64,000 nucleotides of DNA from Malus domestica (Eukaryota > Streptophyta > Magnoliopsida > Rosales > Rosaceae), in contig NC_091675.1 of NCBI RefSeq assembly GCF_042453785.1, positions 6,088,501 to 6,152,500 of the forward strand. Direction: 5' to 3'. A program made the translations under genes and the position numbers. Below are positions 1-11,045 of this stretch, one piece after another. The notes under the pieces are model-generated. The model had not been told where the DNA came from and did no database searches. It saw only the letters and a list, made by a program, of their open reading frames with translations. Position 1 is the first letter of the stretch. Every line of letters begins with the position of its first letter.

Positions 1-500
1 TGCACTGAGTCCTTTAGTTAAGATGTCTACAAATTGATCTGAAGAAGAAACAAATTGTACCAGTAGTTTCTTGCTTGCAACCCTTTCTCGCACAAAGTGA
101 ACATCAACTTCAATGTGTTTAGTTCGCTGATGATTTACTGGATTAAAAGAGAATGCTATAGCAGACATATTATCACAAAACAATACTGGAAGATTAGAAA
201 TTTTGATTTGCAAGAATGTAAGCAACTGTTGAATCCACTCTAATTCAGCAGATGTTGAAGACAAAGCTCTATATTCAGCTTTAGTGGATGAACGAAAGAC
301 TGTTTGCTGCTTCTTTGAAGACTAAGAGATGGGATTGTTGCCAAGAAAAACAACCAAACCTGTAATTGAGCGGCTATCATTGGGATCCCCCACCCAGTCA
401 ACATCACTAAAGGCTTTGAGAAACAACTATCCTTGACTATAAGTAATCCCTTTAGATAAAAACCCTTTAAGATACCTCAAAATACGTTTAACTGCAGTGA
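1..500 (-). pseudogene. Copia RNase H domain, broken
   Basis: Minus-strand translation shows the TKAEYRALSS block, a segment rich in the typical HIEVDVHFVRE motif and the C-terminal FVDILTKGLS. At least one in-frame TAG (near 323-325) interrupts it. The domain would degrade the RNA strand of the RNA:DNA hybrid. Confidence 0.85.
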
Positions 501-537
501 AATTAGATATCATTGGAGCTTGCATAAACTGACTAGC

Positions 538-1422
538 CTAATGCACAAAGAATGCGATATCAAGTCTAGTGAACACAAGGCATTGCAAAGCTCCAACCAC
601 ACTTCGATAAAGGGCAGAATTATTAAAAGGCTGGCCATCATTTTTAAGAAGTCTACTATAAGGCAAACATGGTGTGGCTGCAGGTTTGGCATCTATCATG
701 TCTATCTTCTTTAACAAGTCAACAATATACTTTTCTTGAGACAAAAACAACCTCTGAGTTGTTCTGGAAATTTGAATACCTAAGAAGAAATGTAAAGGAC
801 CAAGATCCTTAATATCAAACTCTTTGGTTAAATCTGCAACAACTTGTTGAATAGCAGAAGATGCACTCCCAGTAATTATAATATCGTCCACATATAAGAA
901 AAGAACCATAATGGAACCAACAACATGTTTAACAAATAATGAAGAATCGGAATGAGTGTTTTTGAAACACTACAGTGGTAAAAATTGAGTAAACCTATCA
1001 TTCCAAGCCCTTGGTGATTGTTTAAGTCCATATAAAGACTTATTCAATTTGCAAACCAGGTAGGGATACTTAGAATCCTCAAGACTTTGAGGTTGAGACA
1101 TATAAACCTCCTCATTTAAAATGCCATGAAGAAAGGCATTCCTCACATCTAGTTGTCTCAATGGCCAGTTATAGTGAGCAGCAAGAGCAAGTATGAGTCT
1201 CACAGTTATTGTTTTAACAACCAGACTAAATGTCTCACCATAGTCCAAATCTTCCTCTTGACTAAATCCTTTGGCAACCAAACAAGCCTTATGTCTAGCA
1301 ATACTCCTATCAACATTTCTCTTGACTTTAAAAATCCATTTACACCCAACTAAATTCTTTGTGAGGTGGAAGATCAACCAAACTCCATGTTTTCTGTGAA
1401 TAAAGAGCATTAAGCTTCTCAT
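538..1422 (-). pseudogene. Copia reverse transcriptase, broken
   Basis: Two open segments on the minus strand cover the RT domain. The upstream part (970-1422) has the copia start of RT (GCKWIFKVKRN, then KACLVAKGFSQ and LDVRNAFLHG). The downstream part (538-909) carries the catalytic YVDD box (FLYVDDIIITG) and the DLGPLHFFLGIQI block. A break lies between 909 and 970. RT would copy the element RNA to cDNA in cytoplasmic particles; this copy cannot make a full polyprotein. Confidence 0.9.
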
Positions 1423-2235
1423 TCATTGCATTAAACCACACGAGAACTTCCAATACAGATTTATATATGGTAGGTTCAGTAATAGTCAAATCAACCACTG
1501 TGAAGATGTTGGCAGAAGAAAATAGAACAATTTTCTTAACAATTCCACTCTTGAATTGAGTTTGCATGGGATGTAAATTCAATGGTGGTATGTCATCCAT
1601 TTGAAGACTTTCAGAGCTATATTCAGGAACCATATGAGCTGGAGAATCTTGGGCAACAATGGACTGATGTGGTGATGATGACTGAGATAATATATATGGT
1701 GGAGGATATTATGTTGGGGGAGATTGAGAAGGTAATGGATCAGGTTCATGTATAAAAGAAGGAACTAATGATGGAGAAACTAACACATTTTGCAAGGTAG
1801 TTATCACAACAGGGAGTATTTGAGGACTACTATCGGGCTTTAAACATTATGACTGCGAACATTATGACTTAGAACTCAAAGCACTGTAGGGAAAATCAAG
1901 TTCATTGAAAATAACATGTCTTGATATATATATTTTCCCAAGATTGAGTTCAAAACATATATAACCTTTATAGTTCGAAGCATATCCCAAAGAGATACAT
2001 TTTGCAGACTTAGGTTAAAATTTGTTGTTGTTATAGGGTTTTAAAAGTGGAAAGCAAGCACAACCAAACACCCTTAGGTGCTAGATTTCAGGAATAGCAG
2101 AGTACAATAGTTCAAAAGGTGATTGATTTTGAAGGATAAAAATGGCATTTGATTGATCAAATAGATGGCTGTTTGGCAAGCAAAAGTCCAAAACTTAAAA
2201 GGTAAATGTGCATTCTGTAACAGTGTAATTGCTGT

Positions 2236-3063
2236 TTAAACTACATGTTTATGCTTTCTCTCAGGCAAACCGTTATGTTCAGGGGTATAGGGACAAGATT
2301 TATGATGAGAAATGCATTGTTTAGCAAGAAAAGACTGCATAGGTTTACTAATATATTCACCCTTCATCACTCTATAAAGTCTTAATTCTTGCTGAGAATT
2401 GAGTAAAAACAAAGTGGTAGAATGTAACAAACACATAATAAATATAAGATTTATTGATTAAAGGAAAGAGTCAACAAAATTTGGTACATTCATCAACAAA
2501 AAGGACATAATATTTGAAACCATCCATATATACACTAGGTGCAGATCCCTACAAATCACTATGCATAACCTCAAAGGGTATTACAGATTTTGCAGAAGCA
2601 GAAGAAAAAGGAAGGAAACATGTAGGTGAGATGATGAACCTAATGATAAACTGGGGAATGAAGGAATTGGATACAGTCCATTGTTGCATAGCCTTTTATA
2701 CAATATTCTCCTTGTGGTTTTGTCCTGAATCCAAAAACAGTAAGCATCGAATATTAACTAACAATTGTTGTCAAAACATATTCTATGAACTGACAGCAAA
2801 TTATGAGACAATTTGGGAATGTAAAGAACATAATTCAATTTGATAGATTGTGAAGATGGCCGAATAAGAGAACTCCCAATATGTGAAACTTGTAAACCTT
2901 CCCCATTTGCAGTGTGAACGGTCTCATTATTTGGATATGGAGAGGCCAGAGACAAATTGCTGAGGTCATTTGTCATGTGATTGGTTGCATCGGAATTTGT
3001 CAACCAAACTTGTGGGGAAACGAAATTGGGCATGGTAGGAGCATATGAAGTAGAGACATTCAT
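2236..3063 (-). pseudogene. Copia protease/integrase region, decayed
   Basis: The 2758-3063 segment has the region after gag in copia pol (WLTNSDATNHMTNDLSNL, like the pre-protease WxxDSGAxxH block). 2236-2436 retains an integrase-core remnant ending PYTPEHNGLPERKHKHVV, like the copia PHTPEQNGVAERKHRH motif. Stops and gaps separate the pieces. The Asp of the protease active site has become Asn in the DS(G)A context, consistent with decay. Confidence 0.8.
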
Positions 3064-3065
3064 GT

Positions 3066-3757
3066 TAGGGGTGGTTCGGTATGGGATACCTAACCAAAAC
3101 TAGTACCCCGAATCTCAAACTGAAATTTTTCGGGACGAGAATTTGAAGACCAATCTCAAACCAAATTTTCGGGATTTCGGGACAAATCGGGAATCCTAAA
3201 TTAAAATATGAAATTATGAATTATTCTTCAAATATATAATTCAAGAACACATTCATGAATTATGAATGTCATTTCATTCACACTACCATTTAATTGAACA
3301 CTGGCATGCCTGACTGCTTTTATCAAAGTCAAAATTCAAATTAATTAAAACCCTTTTGGCAATCTGTTGACAGACAAAAGAATCAAGCCTTATAAAATCC
3401 TCAACCATGACAGCAGCAATAATAAAATCCAAATGAAAATCAAACAGAACATGAAAAATATGCAAGGTGCAGGGCATTCCTGATTGCAGAGCATGAATTA
3501 GAAACTACTAGCATCAATTATAAAAGAATAATATATATCATATATATGTATAAATATATATATTTTCGGTTCGGTATGGGATTCCCCAAATATCAAGAAG
3601 CCAATCCCGAATCTTGTACCGAAATTTCAGGATCTGTTCGGGATAACATCCCAAAAATTTCGGGAATTTCGGTTTGGGAAATTTACCGAAATTCCTGGTT
3701 TGGGATCGGGATTTTTTCGATTCAGTTCAGGATTTTTGGGAATTTTTTCCACCCCTA
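3066..3757. mobile_element. hAT-like non-autonomous element (MITE) inside copia gag-pol
   Basis: The 692-bp insert has terminal inverted repeats TAGGGGTGG / CCACCCCTA. It is flanked by an 8-bp duplication, ATTCATGT (3058-3065) and ATTCATAT (3758-3765), 7 of 8 matching. 8-bp duplications with TA(G)GGGTG-type ends are typical of hAT elements. The interior near both ends is rich in repeated TTTCGGGA-like motifs. No transposase ORF is present. Removing the insert and one duplication (700 bp) puts the two flanking coding segments back in one frame. Confidence 0.9.
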
Positions 3758-4990
3758 ATTCATATTGGTAGAAGCATATGCATTAGAACTAGTTATATGT
3801 GTAGAAGAATTGAGATTTGGTGTACCAGTTGAAGACATCATGTTCATCATAGAGAGCATATTAGGATAGTCCATATGCATCATAGAGGGCATATATGGAG
3901 GCTGCATATATCCAGGAAAAGTAGCTTGCATAACAATCATCTGGGATGAATGAGGTCTGTTCTTATTTCTATAAAAACAAGTTTTTGTAATATGGTTACT
4001 TCGATCACAGATTTGACAGTTCACGGTAGACTCAGATGAGTTAGTGTTTCTGTAACCACAAGTAGCAACACTATGACCTTGTTGAGAACATAACTGACAG
4101 ATGATACTGGACGAAGATAGACCATTATGAAGCCGGGAAGGATTACTAAGAATTCCAGGAGTAAAATCATGAACAACAGGTTTATATCTGAAATAACTTT
4201 GTCCCTGATTATTATAATATTTGTGGCCCTGAAAATTTCCAGTTTTACCTTTACCCTTGTATTTAAACTTGTGACCTCCATTAAAGAAATGAGATTGGCC
4301 AGAGTTATCATTAAAACCATTTGGAGCTTGAAACCCAGAATGAAAAACTCCTTGAGACTCAGAAGATGAAGCCCCAAAATTAGAACCTTGATTCTTTACA
4401 AACAATGCAGTAGAAAATGGTAGACTTTGACTGTTCTCAATAATTGATTCCTCTGCAAGCAACTAAGCACGAAGTTCTTTAAGGGAAATTACATTCTCTC
4501 TGCCACAAATTACACATCGAAATGTGTTATATTCCGCAGGTAAACCATTCAAAGCCAAGATAACAATGTCCTCATCTTCAAAATTAACCTTTGCAACCGC
4601 AATATAGTCTATTGCCTCTTTAATCTATTGAAGATACTGAGATACAGAATCTACCCCTTTCTTGATAGTCTGAAGATCATACTTGAGTTGAAAGATTGAA
4701 GTCTTGCTAACTATAGAAAAACGTTCTTAAAGACGAACCCACAAATCTCTAGCATTGGTACTCCCAATTGCACAAGAAATGGCAACATACGATAAAGTTG
4801 CAGTAATAACTTGCATAAGAGCCCTATCATGCATTTTCCACACTTTATAAGCATCCGACTCAATTCTTGAACCAATGTCAACTGATGAAACTTCAGAATC
4901 ACTCGAAGAAATAAACGAGTATTGAGGCGGACAACGAGTCGAACCATCAACAAATCCCATTATCCCATATCCTTCAAGCGTCAGTTGCAT
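3755..4990 (-). pseudogene. Copia gag with two zinc knuckles, broken
   Basis: Minus strand. The N-terminal portion (4727-4990 and onward) resembles the UBN2/retrotran_gag domain of copia polyproteins but has stops and frame changes near 4467-4730. The C-terminal portion (3755-4462) holds two CCHC knuckles of CX2CX4HX4C form (CQLCSQQGHSVATC and CQICDRSNHITKTC). One knuckle is usual in plant copia gag, so the tandem pair is slightly uncommon. The frame runs directly to the hAT-like insertion at 3757. Confidence 0.85.
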
Positions 4991-5277
4991 ATGAAAATGT
5001 CATTGAAGATAGTTGGAGTCATCCAACTTAACCGACACAGAGGATGAGATAGAAGAAATCAACCCAGTAATCAGAGACTACAAGATTTGCAGTAATCATT
5101 GTAAAGAATTTTCTTTGAGGAATAAGAACAAACACTTGGTAGGCAAGAACGACCCAACCGAATCGAAGAACTTGGGGGTGAAGAGAAAAACCCAGAAAAT
5201 CACAAAGAGATGAGAGATGAGAGATGAAGCGGAAGCACAAGAAACCAGAATCAAAGAAGCTGTCTAAGCCATTCGGG

Positions 5278-5289
5278 CGATTGATACCA
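5278..5289 (-). other. Primer-binding site for initiator tRNA-Met
   Basis: On the minus strand TGGTATCA directly follows the LTR terminus, matching the 3' end complement of plant initiator tRNA-Met that primes most Ty1/copia elements. The bases after it diverge from the usual site. Confidence 0.7.
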
Positions 5290-5580
5290 TGTTAACCATA
5301 ATGCAGTAATCCTCAGTATTGCACAGAGAAGATTAAGAGAGACTTATGAAGAAAAAGATCGAAGAAGGAGACAAAGAGAGAGAAAGAAATCTTTGCATAT
5401 TTTCCTTAATGAATCTGATCAATACAATCACAGTATATCTTGTGTAAGATTTTGTTACATTTTATCCTTATCTTCTAAATCCATACAACTTGGACTAACT
5501 AACTAACCAACTCTTGTAATCTAGCCTTTCACACATTGACAGATGTCATAATCCTAATGACTTGAGTATATACTCTAACA
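5290..5580 (-). repeat. 5' LTR of the copia element
   Basis: The 291-bp segment is bounded by TGTTA...TAACA on either strand, the expected LTR ends. It abuts a primer-binding site on the pol side. No second LTR is visible for comparison, so the outer edge at 5580 rests on the terminal motif alone. Confidence 0.75.
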
Positions 5581-5594
5581 TTAAGGTGAATGAT

Positions 5595-5692
5595 TTAGGT
5601 CAACCATAATAATTTGGTAGCGAACTAGTAAAACTTAAAATCTTCCACTTACAAGTGAAACGAAATATCACTAGATCGTAGTACAACGTGGC
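5595..5692 (-). repeat. Diverged tRNA-derived SINE fragment
   Basis: The reverse strand resembles the SINEs at 8974-9150 and 10908-11045, including the block around GTAGTAC...CACTTACAAGTGAA. Tail and duplications are not clear, so it is an old or partial copy. Confidence 0.6.
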
Positions 5693-6038
5693 TATACTAT
5701 TCAATATGTTAGATAGGAAGAAATATCATCAAACTTTTTAGTTTGGTTGTATTTTCTTTTTAATGTTGAAAGAAAAATGTAAGTGGTAGATTGTCCTGAC
5801 AATTAGAGTCTTTCTGAACCAAATCCTCTCCTTTTGTATAGTGTAGATTAGCCTAAAATATCACTTTGTAATAAAAAATTATGTTGGGAAAATATAACCG
5901 AAACAAAAGGCTATCAATATGTTCATGGGCCTTTCTTTTTTTGAGTTTCATTTTGGGCATTGGATTGGACATGAAACTTTGAGAGGAAGTTACTTCACGG
6001 ATTGTTTTGCATCTTGGTTTTGTTTTGAGAGATGAATC

Positions 6039-6610
6039 TGTTGGAAAATTTAATATTAATATTATTATATTAAATTTATTAATTGAATGGAAATTAGAAG
6101 TAGAGTGTTTTGGTAAAAAGATGTGCCTATTCAAATGAAGAGTTGCAACTTTTTACTATTCATTAATAGTCACATGCTTTCCAAAAATGTATCTCAAATT
6201 CTATAAATAGGGAAGCTTCCTATAAACATAAAACAACTTTTAATCATACATATATTCATACATATAGTGTACTAAATATTAGATATTCTCATTGAGTCTA
6301 TATAAGAGTTTTCAACACAATCATGGAGCCTTGTGATTTGAAGTGCTGCTATTACATGGACGTGATTGTTGTATCTTGGGAGACAAGCGCCGATCAACCA
6401 TGAGCACCGTAGTGGGGTATAAAATTATCGTAATAATATAGGGTCTAACACTTTCCTCGACCGTGTTTCCAGGTTTTTCTAATCCATTATGTCATGTTCA
6501 TTTAACATTGGTTACTCATGTGCATGCATTACTTTGATATATAATTGCATGAATTATTTTTTAATTTTCTATGTGATTTAATAAAGCAATTAGATCCTAT
6601 TTTTCCAACA
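6039..6610 (+). mobile_element. Solo LTR of an LTR retrotransposon, 572 bp
   Basis: The segment begins TGTTGGAAAA and ends TTTTCCAACA, an extended inverted TG...CA terminus. It is flanked by a perfect 5-bp duplication GAATC (6034-6038 and 6611-6615). A TATA-type motif (CTATAAATAG, 6201-6210) lies at a position suited to an LTR promoter. No internal retroelement domain lies next to it, so it looks like the product of LTR-LTR recombination. Confidence 0.85.
6201..6210 (+). promoter_or_regulatory. TATA box within solo LTR
   Basis: CTATAAATAG inside the solo LTR. A TATA box in U3 is expected for LTR promoters. Whether it drives adjacent transcription cannot be told from sequence. Confidence 0.5.
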
Positions 6611-7013
6611 GAATCGAAATGACATGTGACTGAATTGGTTTTCAATGCATAAATTTAACAACTCATAAGATGCTACAAAGTGAGCTTGACTCTGAGTTTA
6701 TCTATGTTATCAATCCAAAATCCAAACACATCAAAATTTCCATCTTCAACAGTTGACGTTGGATTGATCCGTTCGAATCCTCTCCATAATTGTCTCAAAA
6801 ATTCCATCAACCCTAAACTTTGACACTGTTTCAGCAAAAAAAAAAAATAAAAAAACAAAACAAAACAAAGGAAGGACAGGTAGGCCATACATATGAGAGA
6901 TATTGTGTCCTTGAGAAAAACAAGAATGTCGAGTTCACGTGAAGCCGTTTTGATATATATTGCTACAAATCAAAAGGATTAAATAAAAACTAGATATCCC
7001 TGTCGGCTGGAAG

Positions 7014-8102
7014 TAAGGTATAAAATATCGATGATATCGGAAATATCGGTAGTTCAAAAATACGGAAATATCGATGGAAATATCGGAATATTATTGATAT
7101 CGATAAAAATTGAATAAAAACCACGGAAATTGTAAGAAAAACTTGGAAATTTTTATTGAAACTTTGTAGGGTGTTTATTTAGTCAATTATTTATTAGTTT
7201 ATCACAAAAAATTAGAAGGAAATGCATTGCATGATGGATTTAACTGATTTAAGTTGATTATATAACGAGCTGGCAAACATTGTGAGTGTATTTGGAACTA
7301 TCAAATTAGTCCTTTATCCTAATTAAATCTGAACTCTATATCTGGATTTCGAAACCCTCTCAGGCTGCCACGTGGCAGCCCCCCCAGCACTCATCACGTT
7401 TCTCTCTCTCTCTCCCCTACCCCGAGACCCCATTTCCTTCTCTCACTCACTTCGACTATCTCTCTCTTCTCTGCACTGTCTCTCTCTCGAACCCCTCTTA
7501 CCTCTCTCCCTCTCTTGCCGTGACCACACACACACACGCAGCAGCACCATCTGCTCCACTCGAGCAGCTCGAGGACACCACCATCATCACACATCATCAG
7601 TCTTATCTCTCCCGCCTTGTGAGAATGGCGGAGCCCATAAACTCTCCGGCGAGTCTTCTTTGATTTTCCGATTAGGTAAGTCTTGAATCTCTCTCTCCGT
7701 GTTAGTGTGAAGCTCAAATTAGTTCGATTTGCTGCACTGCACAACAGCAGAATTCCTTCGTTCACCACCGCAGAAAGAATAGATAGTGAGCGAGCGAGCG
7801 GAGGGGAGACACACCACTCCCACCCCACAGTGACCTCCACCAGAGTAGCGCACACTCCTGCGAGCACCATCACCACCTGTGAGAGGCGCAGATCTTGGCA
7901 GAGAGAGGCGCATATCTTGGTGCTGCCACGACAGAGCTCGGCTGCCGTTCCGACGATGGAGAGAGAGAGCGATATTATCGATAATATCAATAATATCGCG
8001 ATATTTTGACGAAAACTAATTGGATAACCATTAAAATATCGGTAACGTGAAAAACCGATAAATCAGCGAAATATCGTCAATATTATTGGCATTTAAGACC
8101 TT
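7014..8102. mobile_element. Mutator-like (MULE) non-autonomous element, about 1.09 kb
   Basis: Flanked by a perfect 9-bp duplication GGCTGGAAG (7005-7013 and 8103-8111), the Mutator hallmark. The ends are imperfect inverted repeats (AAGGTATAAAAT... and reverse complement AAGGTCTTAAATGC), followed at both ends by many ATATCG-type motifs. The core (about 7360-7960) is more GC-rich, with CT-rich tracts, a perfect CTGCCACGTGGCAG palindrome near 7366-7379 and open frames on both strands (7372-7686 +, 7394-7990 -) with low-complexity translations and no recognisable domain. No transposase is seen. Confidence 0.75.
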
Positions 8103-8111
8103 GGCTGGAAG

Positions 8112-8960
8112 CACTTCATCTTCTGTTTAGCAGGTTAATTACATTAACATTTTTTGAGATTTATTAATTTTTCACACAATTGACTCATGTTTGAGTCATT
8201 ACATTAATACACTTTCAGATTTTAATTCCCTTTCGTATAACCTCTTGAGTAAAAAAATCTAGTTATAAATTTACTAATTTACCCTTACAAGTAAAGAAAA
8301 GTTCATATTTTTGTTGAATAAGAAAATCTTTATAAATATATAGAAAAAAAAATCAAATTAAAACATTATATATTAAAAAACAAAAAATTTAGAAATCAAA
8401 ACGTCAGAGGCAGGGACGACATAGTTGTTTATCTCGCCAAGCTCATTAATTTGGTTTTCACCGATGTCGTCGTGTCCAACCAGCCTATACGGTTTCTGTG
8501 TAGGTTTTAGTAAATCGAATTTAAGATTCAATTTGGATTCTTTGTATAATTGTATCTCAAATGAAAAATTAGAGCGACAACCCAGATCTTCATTGTCTTG
8601 GACGGCCCCAAGGAATCAATAGTGGAATTAAAATTACAATACAAAACCCTCGGGGTTGATGTTGCGATCATTGTCGTATTGTCCTTTTAAATTTTTTTAA
8701 TGTTTTATAATTTTTTTAATATATAATTGTAAAGCTTTTCTTTATTAGTTTCAAGTAATAATAAGAGGGTCGTTAAGTAATTTACAAGCAAATTTTTTAC
8801 TCAAAGGGTTAGATGACAAGGGAATTAAAACCAAGGGGATGTTAGTGTAATGTCTCAAGAGCTAGGGATTTTGTGAAAACCCAATAAACCTCAAAGAGTG
8901 TTAGTTTAATTAACCCTTTGTTTAGCATTTGCTATTTTCTAATGAAAAAATTTGAGGATA
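8112..8960. other. Gene-free AT-rich stretch
   Basis: No convincing ORF, RNA gene or bounded repeat found. A short plus-strand ORF (8425-8622) has no recognisable features. Confidence 0.6.
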
Positions 8961-8973
8961 AGAAAGGCTAATT

Positions 8974-9150
8974 TTTTTTTTTTTTTAACAAACGATATTA
9001 TCTACACTAAAGAGAGAAGTGATGGACTTAGCCTCACAATGGGCTAGCAATAATGTGGTTCAAACTCGCATTTGGCAAGAATTGAACATAAGATCTCTCA
9101 CTTACAAGTGAAGAGGAATACCACTATACCGTAGTACTAAGTGGCAAGAG
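8974..9150 (-). mobile_element. tRNA-derived SINE, minus strand
   Basis: The plus strand begins with a T run (the A tail of the minus-strand element). On the minus strand the head carries pol III-like boxes: a TACGG(T)ATAGTGGTA-type A box and a GGTTC-like B box near 9070. It is flanked by AGGCTAATT repeats (8965-8973 and 9151-9159; 13 bp with one mismatch if extended left). Same family as 10908-11045. Confidence 0.75.
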
Positions 9151-9349
9151 AGGCTAATTAAGCTGCCTAACCATGGATTCTTGATGCAGTTTAGGGTTAG
9201 TCATATGGATGATGTCACATTTTCAACCTTAAATTATGCAACGGGTGTGTGATTTTCAGTATAAAAATGTGACTTACCCCTTAAAATTCAATTTTCTTTA
9301 TTTAAGAACCACAAGTATTTTTCTCTAACACTAACTAAGCAAATTCATT

Positions 9350-9379
9350 AATTTAATTTAATTTAATTTAATTTAATTT
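9350..9379. repeat. TTTAA pentanucleotide microsatellite
   Basis: Six near-perfect ATTTA/TTTAA units in a row. Confidence 0.85.
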
Positions 9380-9430
9380 CACCCAATTTATATTTTCGGT
9401 TGCCTAAAATGCCCCTAATGATGAGGGGAA

Positions 9431-9538
9431 CCAAACACATGAGTTTTATTGGCGGTGTCTATCGTGTTTACTTCAATTTGGTTATTTCTTATCTAATTAA
9501 TGTGGACTATATGTAGTGATTTCAAATATATTGTATTT
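9431..9538 (+). repeat. Direct repeat A, first copy (partner 11085-11196)
   Basis: About 105 bp from CCAAACACATGAG to ATTGTATTT recurs with a few substitutions at 11085-11196. The copy here is interrupted at its right end by the foldback element. Confidence 0.8.
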
Positions 9539-10487
9539 AAACTACATATTAATGAAAGGAAATTGTTATTAGCATTTCAAAAATCTCATTCTACACTCCA
9601 AACTTTCTATATTAGGAAAGAAAGAAAAAACACTTGTGAAGAGTGTAGAATAAGAATTTTTGAGTGTCAATAACACTTCCCTTAATGAAATCCTCTTTAT
9701 CAACCAAAATACGGTGAAAAGACATTTTTATCTTTTATTACAACAAAAAAGTTAAGGATTTCACAAAATAAATTTTTAATTTTTTTGTTTAAACCTTGCC
9801 TACAGATGATTCTATCATCTCTAATTTAAAAAAAATAAATAATAAACCCTTCTCCATCTCTCCTCCACGTTATGTCTCTCTTCCTCTCCTTCAATTTTAA
9901 AAACAAAAATGAAAAATTTCACATACATTTTATGTGTGGGCATATACTAGTTTATATAAAACTAATCTCTTGCCACATGCGTTGACTTTTTTATTTTTTA
10001 TTTGAAAAAACAAAATAATAATATATTTTAGAAAATAATAAAGTTAGTTACTAACTAATCCATGGGGTTATTTTTTTTGTAAATTATTTACTTTATTTGA
10101 AAATTTAATGGGGAAAAGGGCAATTTTGAAATTATGAATGTTTCACCATTTTTTCCTTCTCCCTTTATATATACCAGTATATGCCAACACATAAAATGTG
10201 TGTGAAATTTTTCATTTTTGTTTTAAAATTGGAGGAGAGAGGAAGAGAGAGACAAAACGTGGGAGTGGGGAGAAAGGGAGAAATGTTTATTTTTTATTTT
10301 TAAAATATTAGAGAGATAGAACCATTTGTAGGTGAGGCTTAAACAAAAATAGCAAAATTTTGTTATATGAAATTACGTCATTGTCCTTAAATTTTTTGTT
10401 GTAATAGAAGACAAAAATGTATTTTCACCCTCTTTTGGTTGACAAAAAGGGTTTCATTAATATGTGGTTTAGATATAGATAAAATAC
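9539..10487. mobile_element. Large foldback element (long inverted-repeat arms)
   Basis: The left arm (9539 to about 9965, less the inner MITE) is the reverse complement of the right arm (about 10165-10487) with roughly 80-90% identity by eye. It includes CATATTAATGAAA / TTTCATTAATATG and CTCCTCCA-type tracts. About 200 bp separates the arms. ATTGTATTT occurs directly on both sides (9530-9538, 10488-10496), a 9-bp duplication typical of Mutator-like elements. The unoccupied related site is visible at 11188-11196. No transposase ORF. Confidence 0.75.
9558..9681. mobile_element. 124-bp MITE nested in the foldback left arm
   Basis: Ends are GGAAATTGTTATT and its near reverse complement AATAACACTTCCC. 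It is flanked by a perfect 9-bp duplication TTAATGAAA (9549-9557, 9682-9690). The whole element can fold on itself. The right arm of the foldback lacks it, so it arrived after the foldback. A related copy lies at about 59450-59580. Confidence 0.9.
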
Positions 10488-10509
10488 ATTGTATTTTGTA
10501 ACAAAATCA

Positions 10510-10735
10510 GAGCTCATTTGGAAGTGCTTTTAAATGACTGAAAGTGTTTTGGTGAAAATATTCTTGAAACAAATCCTTAGTCAAAATTCAAGTGAGTCCT
10601 AGAAAAGCACACAAAGTGTTTTCTGCAAGAAGCACCAGGTGCTTCTTCCAAAAAACACTCAAAGTGCCTTTGGAAACTAAAATCAATTTCACCAAAAGTA
10701 GTTTTAGTCATTTAGAAAACACTTCAAATGGGCCC
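10510..10735. mobile_element. MITE, GGGCTCATTTGGAAGTGC-type ends
   Basis: The two ends are inverted over about 45 bp (AAATGACT, TTTGGTGAAA and related blocks appear on both sides in opposite orientation). A related copy lies in KH-gene intron 1 (41326-41523). Confidence 0.75.
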
Positions 10736-10740
10736 TAAAT

Positions 10741-10905
10741 TGATTTCGTGTGTTTTGGTAAGAGAAATTTACCTTACATGTAGGTATACAAAGGATAAAC
10801 CCAAACATATATAATTGTATTAAGATGTTTTAACCAATTCTTACTGTGTTCAATGTACACGCCACATACAATACACCCAACTCATTACTGTGTTCATTGT
10901 CTATC
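10741..10905 (+). repeat. Direct repeat B, first copy (partner 11324-11427)
   Basis: The segment from GATTTCGTGTGTTTTGG through TGTTCATTG recurs at 11324-11427, where an inner part is missing. Together with repeat A this marks a tandem duplication upstream of GA20ox. Confidence 0.75.
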
Positions 10906-10907
10906 GT

Positions 10908-11045
10908 TTTGTTTTTTTTTTTTTTTTTTAACAAATCGATATTATCTACACTAAGGAGATGGGGTGTCGCCTTTGGCGAGAGTTGAACCTAAGACCTCTC
11001 ACTAATCAGTGAGAAGGAATACCACTAGACCGTAGTACTAGTGGC
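10908..11045 (-). mobile_element. tRNA-derived SINE, minus strand
   Basis: The T run at 10911-10929 is the tail. The minus-strand head reads CCACTAGTACTACGGTCTAG with GGTTCAACTCTCGCC downstream, i.e. A- and B-box-like pol III signals. It is flanked by a perfect 14-bp duplication TCATTGTCTATCGT (10894-10907 and 11046-11059), so it is a recent insertion. Confidence 0.88.

Larger units (their letters stand above)
1..5580 (-). mobile_element. Degenerate Ty1/copia LTR retrotransposon, truncated by window edge
   Basis: Read on the minus strand, the order is 5' LTR, primer-binding site, gag, protease/integrase remnants, reverse transcriptase, RNase H, which is the Ty1/copia order. The RNase H end is at 1-500; the last readable residues (DQFVDILTKGLS) are the usual copia pol C-terminus, so the 3' LTR should lie just outside the window. 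Stops break gag, integrase and RNase H (for example a TAG near 323-325), so the copy is not autonomous. A 692-bp hAT-like element sits inside it at 3066-3757. The 5-bp duplication expected at its outer edge would be TTAAG at 5581-5585; its partner cannot be seen. Confidence 0.93.

Noticed and set aside
7394..7990. 198-codon minus-strand ORF
   Set aside because: Lies wholly inside the MULE-like element, is low-complexity (Arg/Glu/Ser from CT/GA tracts) and has an overlapping open frame on the other strand.
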